From Lotus japonicus (lineage: Eukaryota; Streptophyta; Magnoliopsida; Fabales; Fabaceae), in contig NC_080045.1 in NCBI RefSeq assembly GCF_012489685.1, positions 7,837,648 through 7,901,647 of the forward strand: DNA of 64,000 bases, given 5' to 3'. A model generated the notes under the pieces. The model saw only the letters and a list, made by a program, of their open reading frames with translations, had not been told where the DNA came from and ran no database searches. The position numbers and the translations under genes were made by a program. This document shows positions 35,140 to 45,647 of this stretch, in pieces (the stretch's first letter is position 1; the number at the start of each line of letters is the position of its first letter).

Positions 35140-38100
35140 AGTTAATTCAAGCCATAGATTGAAGAAAACTATTGCATACTCTCACCTCAAAGTATTGGGT
35201 CATACCATGAAGATTAAGTTTGAAGTAAAATATGATCAGGGCACATTCAATATTTGTATCACATGCATGTCAATTGCACAGTGTAATCGTAAGGTGTTAT
35301 TTAAAGTGTGTGAGGATTTGCTGTACAGAAAACAATAATGGAAGAGCTAGAAAATCAAAAAATAAGCATATAATATCTACATGATTCATTAGAGTATGTA
35401 ATTGCTTCTTCAACTTGGCCCGCGAAATTTGAGCAAGCTTCACTAATGCTCCAAGGATTAATTAATCAAAGTGATGAACTCATGAATATTACAATGATTT
35501 TAAAAATTACAGAAGGCACTTTATCCGCCCACTTTTATATGTCGTTTTAATGTTAATATTATTATTTTTAGTGAAATCGTCAATTTTTTTTACAGTAGAA
35601 GAATTTTTATTACTTAATATCCTTGAGAACATCCTTCTCTAACAATCAACATGAGTAACTAGATCAAATACTCTCAATTAGAGCGCACAATTCAACCTTT
35701 CTAAAAAAGCCCTGTTTTGCAAGGGAGCCTTGTACATTCTTCTCCATAATAACATGAATCACTATTAAGTTAAAATAACATACACGCAAAATAGCAAGTG
35801 CACTCAATCGCACAAGTAATATAAGATATGGAGGTCATAGTTATCATATCCAAGGGACCAAGTAAAAGAACCAACTCTAGGGGGAGTTCATAGCTCAAGC
35901 AAATTATAAGTTTGAAGTTGATGTTGTGATCATACAAGCAAAGAAAATAACAAACAAAAATGAGAATCTATTATATAAAATACCCGACATTGCAAAATAA
36001 TTGAATTATCTTCCTCCGATTTTACATATGTTACCTAAGAATCTATGTGCCAGCTCTACTTCTCAACTGCTAGATAAGTCACCAGGTTGTACCTAAACTA
36101 CCAACCCAAGAACACTACCTAAATGCAACCGTCATGCAGACATGATTACTTGAATAGTTGCAAAATAAGGCGAAAAGGCTACATAAGAGATATTTCACTA
36201 CCAAATCATAGGGCAGTCGAAAGCATATGAAAATTTCTCCTAATACCTCGGTCAAGGCACCAAAACTAATTCCTTACATTTTATTCTCTTTAATGTTCCA
36301 TAGACTAATTTCCCACCAGGAGCAAACGTACCATATTGCTCATACAATCCTTAGTAGCTAACATCTTAAAAAGAATTGAAAATACTCAATCTTTCAGTCT
36401 TTCTCTTTTCTCCCTCTCCTTATTCTCCAAAGCTCAATGTGATAGCAGGATGCTTGGTCAGCGGATCACATGGTACTATACCTTATACTCAAATACTCCA
36501 TTAATAGAAATAATTAGGTTAGACTCGAGCTCTTTACGAGGTGAAGAGGCACGATTGTGACATTTAAGTATCATGATCGTGGCTTCTAAATTGGTCTCCA
36601 CATGCGTGTAAGGTACAAACTGTAAGTTCAAAAAAAGTTCTCACATTAGGGGAAGAAATATTTGAATGATGATAAAACGACAAAGCAGCTACTGAAGATC
36701 AATATGAAGAATGAGAAAAGGCTAATGCAAAGCAAGGAGAATGGGATCCCGAAGAAAATTCAGCTGAAGTATACATAACACAGAGACTATATCTATCAAG
36801 CATTATAATCATCTCATGGTATCGTCCGCACAAGCATGGTCTAGTCCCTATCATCCAAGAAGACATTATCCATAACTTGGATTGTCCATAACTTCATTGT
36901 CTACCAACCACACTGACCAAGGATTCAATGATCTTACTACAACTCTTATTCAAAATATTCCTATTACAAAGTGCCCTATAGTTATAAAGTATGAGCTAAG
37001 TATAAGAAAGGCAAATTGTTCTTGAAGAAAGTGAAACAAAGAGCTAAGTTTGTTCACACGTGACCTGTCTATGTCTTTGAAGAGTACAACAATCAAAGGC
37101 AAAGTACAAAGCTAAGAGCTAAGTGTGTCTTTAACAAAGTCACGTGGTTTCCATACAATCTTCATGGGCGGGCCCCTTAAATCTTTCTCATCATACACAA
37201 TTTTTTTGTGAATATTTTTTTGTGAACGTTGTCAAACACAAAAAACTATTACTAATATCAAACTTTTAACGTTCTTATCTTAAATATCATTGATTCACTT
37301 AGGACTAAAGTAAATTAACTTAAACTTTGCGTTGGATCAAACTCTTAAAATTAAAATCACAAGACTCCGGAATATATTTTCTATATCACCACTCAAACTT
37401 GTTTTCCCTTTATTCTCTACTAGGTGTTTCTACATCAATTATATCTCTCCCCTTATTTCAACGATTTTCATTTACTAGGACATGACACGAGAATAAGAAT
37501 ATTTTGTGTATGACAGTAAATAATATAATATGTGCACTTCATTTTTTTTGAGCGTGGAGCTTGTATTCGCTTCATGCGAATTTCTTTCTAGAGACAACTT
37601 ACTTCAATTACCAATTTGCTAAAAGTTAAGACAATATAATGTGACAGATCTCTATTACCTCTAGGATTTGGAATTCGCTCCAAATCAAGCGAATTGCACT
37701 TTGCGGTCACATCACCATCTCATATCGCAAAAACTACCTCATAGTTGTAATTTCAATTTAACTATGATGTAAATTGATGTAAGTTGTAAAAAAATCAAAC
37801 AAGTGTACCACATAAATGGGAAAGTGATGAATACTGACTTAACAGCCTATAGTATACTGGCTGTCAAAATTTGTGTTCCGTGAAAATGTGTTTTTGGACA
37901 ATTTTGAGAAGTATTTTCCCAATTGCATCTTATACTATTTTGGTAAGCTCTTTAATTCACAAGTTTCACTTTCATGATTGCAGTTGTTTGATTCTTTTAA
38001 GTCATATCAGTTCTTAAGTATTGATCTACTTGATGGTATATATTTAGATCACATTTATCTTGTGAGCTGCTAATACAAATTTGATAACCACTTGGATCAT

Positions 38101-38629
38101 TTGCTAACAGTTTCGGTGTCCCTAAGTTGGTAATCTCTTGTGGTACAAATAGTACCTTGACTTCGAGATACTAGGTATAGCAACTTGAAGTTATCGATAC
38201 TGATTTTCGTGGGCACTGCTAATGCAAAAAAACAATAACGTTGGCTTATTTAGAGTCTGCTAATTTAATTCGCCTATACGGCCAATAGTTATTTTTATGA
38301 ATTTACATTGGGCAAAGCATCGTGCAAGCTATGTGCTATAGTCGGCTAAGCTGACCAATGGTAATGTAGCATCAGCCATCATAGCCGACGCTAAATCGTC
38401 AGTTTTAATCGATTTAACACGACACTATTTGAATTTATAGCTTCAATCAATTTAAACGTAGTAGTATGCAAAACTATAAAGTAGAAACATCATTGACAGA
38501 ATTGACAAATATATATTAAGTATTTGAATTTTATTTATAACAAGTTTTATTGGAGTACAAATATTATTATTTAAATATTTTATGCCATTATGACTATATT
38601 TTAAACCATTGTGACTATATATTTCGATT
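35140..38629. other. Region between ACL5 and leghemoglobin
   Basis: This stretch holds the 3' flanks of two convergent genes. The part from about 35760 to 37150 (with phrases such as gtgcactcaatcgcacaagt and atcatatccaaggga) reads like decayed LTR-retrotransposon non-coding DNA, but I could not define ends. No further globin exon was found in it. Confidence 0.4.
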
Positions 38630-40122
<1,493 letters not shown>

Positions 40123-40199
40123 TTTTCTTTTTCTTTTTTTCTTTTTGTTATCTGTATTCTCCAATGCAAGTATGAAACAACTTCACATCCAACAATTGT

Positions 40200-40206
40200 T
40201 TATATA
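40200..40206 (-). promoter_or_regulatory. TATA box of the leghemoglobin gene
   Basis: On the minus strand the sequence is cctatataaac, about 80 bp upstream of the start codon. Confidence 0.75.
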
Positions 40207-40299
40207 GGCGACTTGGAGAGTGCAAATAGATGGAGTGTGTTTCTTGAGATCGTGATTGGAAGAATTTCTGGTGTGTGGTGCATGGCTATTAGCATTATT

Positions 40300-40304
40300 A
40301 AGAG
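40300..40304 (-). promoter_or_regulatory. CTCTT nodulin-type motif
   Basis: CTCTT on the minus strand about 100 bp upstream of the TATA box is one half of the organ-specific element described in leghemoglobin promoters. The partner AAAGAT is not clearly present nearby, and a 5-bp match alone is weak. Confidence 0.35.
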
Positions 40305-40875
40305 ACAATAACTTTTCAAAATCATCATCGAACAAATTATTCAATTAATTAAAATAAATAATTGGTAAATTATTTAGATTTCAATAGAATATTATGCCTT
40401 AAAAAGCCTTACTTTTATTTTAAATGGGATTAATATTTAGACGAGTCCTGAGTTCTACAGATCAATTTTTATATATTTGCATTAGCTTTTTTTTTTCATT
40501 CAATTTTTATTTACTCTCTTAAGCAATTCTATGCTAGGCTAAAAGCAGGTCCACCAATAAACTATAACTTCACTACTAACATTTTAATGCATATTATTTA
40601 TCATATTATGATCATTATGTGCTACAATAGGTCTATTTAGATATATTGTCGTTACTAGTGCTACCTGGTGTTAGCACTCATTTTGAAAAAGTTAACGAAA
40701 TACAATCGATAAATTGAGAAGAATATGCTTTTATGTCAACTCAATTGATATTCAAATATAAATTATCTCACTTTTTGTTTTTCTATTAAGAACTAAGAAC
40801 TCATGGTTGGAGTAAAATTTATAAAAAGTTGCTTAAGCACATGTGGGAGTACGAGACCACATGAATAATGATAAG
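40305..40875. other. Distal leghemoglobin upstream region
   Basis: AT-rich DNA with no recognised gene. Distal regulatory elements may lie here, but I cannot mark any with confidence. Confidence 0.4.
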
Positions 40876-40887
40876 AACTAAGAACCT

Positions 40888-41036
40888 AGGGTCCCCGATG
40901 GTTAGTTCAAATGGTAAGAGCTAGGGGACATAAGGGTTGGGAAGGGGAAGGTCCAGGGTTCGAATCCTGGATGAGAAATTTGAAGGGATTTTCTAACTTA
41001 CTAACAACTAACCACTAACATTTGCCTATAAAAAAA
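40888..41036 (+). mobile_element. tRNA-derived SINE with 12-bp TSD
   Basis: The head contains a box A-like tagttcaaatggtaagagc and, about 45 bp on, a perfect box B-like ggttcgaatcc. A tRNA-unrelated body and an A-rich tail follow. The direct repeat aactaagaacct flanks it (40876-40887 and 41037-41048). This structure is diagnostic of a SINE. Confidence 0.92.
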
Positions 41037-41166
41037 AACTAAGAACCTTGGAAATAAAAATACTAAATAAAGTTTTTATGGTTAATTTAAGAATTAAAAC
41101 TAGTTTTCTTTGAGTGTTCCTTTTTTTTTCTTACATGTTAGTAATTTTTTAAAGGAATAATAATAT

Positions 41167-41246
41167 GTCGCCGAATGATAGCTCAAGTGGTAAGAGTTGG
41201 GTAACATATTTTTGAAGGTGCAATTTATCTTTCCGATCTAAAAAAA
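41167..41246 (+). mobile_element. Short SINE with 12-bp TSD
   Basis: An 80-bp element with box A-like atagctcaagtggtaagag. It shares the end gtgcaatttatctttccgat with the copy at 2551-2657 but lacks the box B part, so it arose by internal deletion. It is flanked by gaataataatat (41155-41166 and 41247-41258) and ends in seven A residues. Confidence 0.88.
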
Positions 41247-41282
41247 GAATAATAATATTATATAACATAACACTACTAGAAA

Positions 41283-41775
41283 TTCGCTGTTTAGCGACCG
41301 AAATATTTCAGTCACTAATAGAGACCGACTTTGCGACGGAATCCATGATATTTTGGTCAAACTCCAAGTTTGACTTGCTAGCAACCGATTTAGCGACCGA
41401 AATTTCCGTCGCTAAAAAGTTAAATGAACATAGTAAAGTAAAGTAGCGACTGAACTAGCGACGAATTATTTAGCGACCGACATATCGGTCGCTAGTAGCG
41501 ACCGATTTACCAACGGAAATATTAGCGACCGAAATTTCCGTCGCTAAGGAAGTAGAATAAACATAACAATGCAAAGTTGAGACCGATTTAGCGACTGAAA
41601 TGATAGTGACCGAAAATTTCGTCGCTAAAACGTAGAATAAAAATACCAATGCAAAGTAGCGACCAATTTAGCGACCGAAATTTCCGTCGCTAAGAAGTGG
41701 AATTAAAATAACAAAGCAAAATAACGACCGATTTAGCGACGGATATGTTAGCGACCGCTATATCCGTCGCTATTC
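41283..41775. repeat. CACTA left subterminal repeats
   Basis: About fifteen units of gcgaccga and its complement (tcggtcgc, ccgtcgcta), in both orientations. These are the likely binding sites of the small CACTA-encoded protein. Confidence 0.88.
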
Positions 41776-43065
41776 CATGAAAAACATAAACTTAAGTGTG
41801 TTAAAACTCTGAAACCCAATCTAATTCCCAAACACCTCTCGATTCTCTCTCTCACGAAACCCTACCGCCGCTGCAACGAGCTCGACTTTGTGGAGGAGAT
41901 CGTCGTCGCTCCTACCGATCTCGCACTCACTCCTCTCTTTGATTTCGCACCTCCGTCGAGACGTCTTTGTTCGCGACCACCATACTCTCCGTGGCATCGT
42001 CCTTCGTCTTGCCGTTCTCCGTGGCGTCATCTTCCATCGTGCCACTGCTCTACATCACGCCGTTTTCAGCCGCACCGTTCTCTATTATGCCGTTACCGTT
42101 CTCCGTCGTTGTATCTTTTATGCATTTTTTGCTCTCTCTATCTCTCGCTCTCTGACAGGTTCTCTTTATTTCTTTGTTAGGGTTTCAAGTGAGCAATGTT
42201 GAAGATGATCCGAGTGAGGGCAACTTTGGCACGTCCCCTTCAATCTGGGTCTTTATACCTTATTTGTCTGATCATATTCTTTTTTTGAGAGGTAATTTTT
42301 CACTTTCAGCAATGTTTTATATACTTATTTACACAAGATCTGTAGTTAAATGTTTGAGTTTGTTGAATGGGCTTCTAATTGAATTTAGTGATTAAAGTAG
42401 TTGAGGCTTTGGCTTACTATTTTCCAACTGGTTAAGACTCAAGTTTGTTTTTTCAGCTTTGTTGTAATCTTTTCAAGGTTAATGAAAATGGCATCCCCTG
42501 GAATAATACATGAACCCCTGCCTTTCATTTTTTTTAGTTTTCATGTAAAAAGAGAAGAAGAATAAAGCATGACGTGGATTCATGCATAGACTATTGACCT
42601 CTACAAGTTTTCTGGAGGAATATGCTTCTGATTCGAGGCCCCAGAGTAAGAGAGCTGCCCAACTAAGATAAGTTGGGATATGCGGTTATGAGAAGTTTGT
42701 ATTAGCTTTAACTTATGGTAGTATTGCAACTGATATAAATACTTAATTTAGCTCAGCATTTGTCTCTTGAAACTTTTGTTTGGGTGCATGGGATATCTCG
42801 AGTTTCCATAAGTCTCACTACCCTTCTTTAGTTTGGCCTTTACTCCTACATTTCCACTATTGATAGTACAATGAGAATTCGGAAAGTTCCTTAATTTAGT
42901 AATGTATTGTCTAACTGACATGTTTCCTTATTGTAATAGAAGAAACCCCAATTCTTATGTGTATTTTAGTACTCCGGGAAGTATTTGCCCAAAGATTACG
43001 TTCATATAGCTCTTTAGGTGTAGCAAGAGACATTGAGTATCTTCATGATGGGGTAAAGTACAATG

Positions 43066-44278
43066 TGAAGGTATGAAAAACGGTAGAAAAGGGGGGGGGG
43101 GGGTTTGAATAACGTTTTCAAGATAAAACTTCCACCTTAAAGATTTTACCAAATCTTTCGAGAACTAAGTGCTTAAGATAAGAGATAGAAAAGCACACAA
43201 GGATTTTTATCCTGGTTCACTTGATAAATCCCTCAAGCTAATCCAGTCCACCCGTTAAGGTGATTTCTTTCTTCTTAGAATGAAGGCAATCCACTAATCA
43301 GGTAAAGGTTACAACTGCACTTGAAACCTACAAGTGACTAACAATTACACTGACTTAGCTCTCACTAAGATTCACTCTCTTAGTCTTCTCTAGGATCCGA
43401 TCAACCTTGATCTCCTAAAGGTAACTAAACAAACTGTTTAAGAAAGGAAGTTTACAAAGGAATTGCTTCTGAAAAGCTAATAGTAAACACAATGAATTCA
43501 GATGAAAGAATGCTTAGAAGGTTTTGAATATAGCTTGCGCGTGTGTGATTCTTCCAACCGCATCTTTCAATCTTCAGCCTCTATTTATACTCCAAGGATT
43601 AGGGTTTGAACGCTGCATGGAAATGCTACCGTTGGAGGGCCGTTCTGGAAATTCCAGCTTCTGCTGTGGCTGAGAATGTTAGGTAGGTCGTCAGGATAGT
43701 ACATTTGCTTTTGTACTTGGATAGTGACTTGACCTTTAAACCTAGTAGACTTCTGATCAGGGGAATGCTTCATGTTGGAACTTGTGAAGCCAGTTGATCA
43801 GAGTCAGAGGGAAGCACAGATCCTCTGACCGTTGTATCTTCTGATTCTGAACTCAGAGGGAAGTACATGGTCTTCAGAGTCATCTTGCTTCTGGACATCA
43901 GAGTTTCCACTTTTCAGCTTCTGGATCTTCAGAGTCTTCTACACCATCAGAACATCTGAACCTTCAGAGTTTCTTGGTTGTCAGAACGCCTGGATCTTCA
44001 GAACTTCAAGTGACTGAGTCCATATCAGAGCTTGTATGACTTCAGATCTTGTGAAGCATTTCTACTGTTCAGAGTGAACATAGATGTTGCGAAAGCGTTG
44101 CTTGGGTCACTCTTTATGCACAGTGCTTCTGATTTGTGTGAGATTGAGTTGAGGTCAGAGTCTGTAAATAGCACACTCAGAAAAACACGTTAGAGTACCA
44201 TAATTGTTCATACTAAAATGTTAACTTGTAATCATCAAAACATAGAGTTGTACTACTCGATCAAAACTTGATCTTACA
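43066..44278 (-). repeat. SIRE-like 3' LTR, 1213 bp
   Basis: It is bounded by tgaaggtatg and gatcttaca. By eye only about seven substitutions and one G-run length change separate it from the other LTR. The run is 13 G at 43091-43103 and 7 G in the other LTR. Many ttcagag-type motifs occur at 43850-44050. Confidence 0.95.
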
Positions 44279-44292
44279 ATCTCCCTCTTTTT
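44279..44292 (-). other. SIRE-like polypurine tract
   Basis: On the minus strand, aaaaagagggagat abuts the 3' LTR. It is the plus-strand primer expected here. Confidence 0.85.
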
Positions 44293-44995
44293 GATGATGA
44301 CAAAACTAAGTATTTTGATGATTAATTCTTAAACAATAAACTGAATTCACTCAGAGTTTAGAGAGTAGAATAAGACTTATCCTGATGTGAATAGTTTATT
44401 TCACTCATTCTGAATCCAAGTCACAGCTTGATTCTGAGCATAGCTCCCCCTGAATCTAAGACTTAATGAAAACGTTAGAAATGTCTAGATTCTGAGCTAA
44501 TTAATATAAGAGTTCAGAGTGAAGGCGCATGACATAGATGAAATAAAATAATCAGAGCGCATAAGTATTTAGAGTAATGATAAGTGGTATCAGAGTCAAA
44601 TAGAATCACTTCAGAAGAAGTGAAATGTATTCCTTGTATTTGCCCAGTGACACATCTATGGTCATAAAAGTGGAACTCTTAAATTCTCCAAAATAAAAAT
44701 AAATCACACTAACACATCAAAAACTAGGTGTACTCCCCCTTTTTGTCATAAGCAAAAAGTATGAGGTGTGAAAAACTCAGCTTGAAGTACAAGGTACTCC
44801 CCCTCAGAGAAGGTCTGAGTGAAAAGATGGAGAAATAAACGATGTAAGAATGAGAGTTACGCGAATTAAAGAAGGGAGTTAATGCAAAAGAAGAACGTTT
44901 ACCACCGGCCACGGGAGTAGAGAGAAGCTTCAGTTACCAAGGACTTAACCTCGAGAAACTGTAGGAGCAATAACTTCCAAGGAGAGAATGAAGCT

Positions 44996-45003
44996 TATAT
45001 AAA
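44996..45003 (+). promoter_or_regulatory. TATA box of the antisense gene in the SIRE-like element
   Basis: tatataaa lies 52 bp upstream of the ATG at 45055 on the plus strand, opposite to the element's own transcription. Confidence 0.6.
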
Positions 45004-45054
45004 GCGATTTAGAAGAAGGTAAGCTTCACAACTCGATCAATACCATAAAAAGAA

Positions 45055-45447
45055 ATGGCTTCAGACATGGTTGCATTGGAAGAGCTCAGAAGGAAAGCCT
45101 TCGAGGAAGACATGTTCCTTAACATTCGGCACCCTGAGGGTACAAGAACGATACACGAGCTGACGAAGACACTACTTGATGAGGACCTTTGTCCAGAGCT
45201 AGAGAAGGATCTGAAAGAATTCCTTGCCTTCGTGGAGGAAATTCAGGAACTCAGCCAGCTTGAGCTGAATTTGCTGGAAGAGAAGGAAGCTGTGGAGAAT
45301 AGTCTCAAGACTATTGAAGATAGTCTGGAGAGGGATGAGCTGAACATCAAACTCAAAAACATCCAGTATTCATTGGATCGTCTGGAGAAAGAGAGGGTAG
45401 AGCAGCGCCAAGAATGCAGAAGAATGAGGAAGGATCCTCCATTCTAG
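45055..45447 (+). CDS. Antisense coiled-coil ORF carried by the retrotransposon, unknown function
   Basis: A 130-codon frame on the strand opposite to gag-pol, between the envelope-like ORF and the 3' LTR. It starts MASDMVALEELRRKAFEED. From about residue 45 to 125 it is highly charged with regularly spaced Leu (FVEEIQELSQLELNLLEEKE, then SLERDELNIKLKN, then LDRLEKERVEQRQE), typical of an alpha-helical coiled coil. There is no signal peptide, membrane segment or known catalytic motif. A TATA box lies 52 bp upstream and AATAAA lies 47 bp past the stop, so it looks like a compact independent gene. It converges on the envelope-like ORF with 200 bp between the stops. I do not recognise its family. 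A chance frame is possible, but the gene-like signals argue against it. Confidence 0.65.
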   Translation: MASDMVALEELRRKAFEEDMFLNIRHPEGTRTIHELTKTLLDEDLCPELEKDLKEFLAFVEEIQELSQLELNLLEEKEAVENSLKTIEDSLERDELNIKLKNIQYSLDRLEKERVEQRQECRRMRKDPPF

Positions 45448-45493
45448 ATTTTAGGGAAAAAGAAATGTATGATGTAAAAGCATAATTGATATG

Positions 45494-45499
45494 AATAAA
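45494..45499 (+). terminator. Polyadenylation signal of the antisense gene
   Basis: AATAAA lies 47 bp after the stop codon of the antisense ORF, in T-poor, A-rich DNA. Confidence 0.5.
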
Positions 45500-45647
45500 G
45501 AAAAAGATTTTGCAAACACAAGGTCATTTATATATATGCAAAGATAAACGACAACTAACCAAGCATAGCAAATAATGCAAATTAAACAACATAAAGTAGA
45601 AATAAAATTAAATTAAGTTAAGAAGGAAAACGAAAGAAATCCTAAGA

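Noticed and set aside
36336..36560. 74-codon open frame between the two genes
   Set aside because: It has no motif, no codon bias and no promoter context, and lies in probable decayed repeat DNA.
35140..38629. Additional leghemoglobin copy or pseudogene between the two genes
   Set aside because: I looked for globin motifs around the distal and proximal histidines on both strands and found none.
40888..41036. tRNA gene, because of good box A and box B motifs
   Set aside because: There is no acceptor stem or anticodon arm in proper order. The A-rich tail and 12-bp TSD show a SINE.
41283..41775. Regular gcgaccga repeats considered as a CRISPR-like or satellite array
   Set aside because: Units are short, in both orientations and irregularly spaced, and lie just inside CACTA termini with a TAA TSD. 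They are subterminal transposon repeats.
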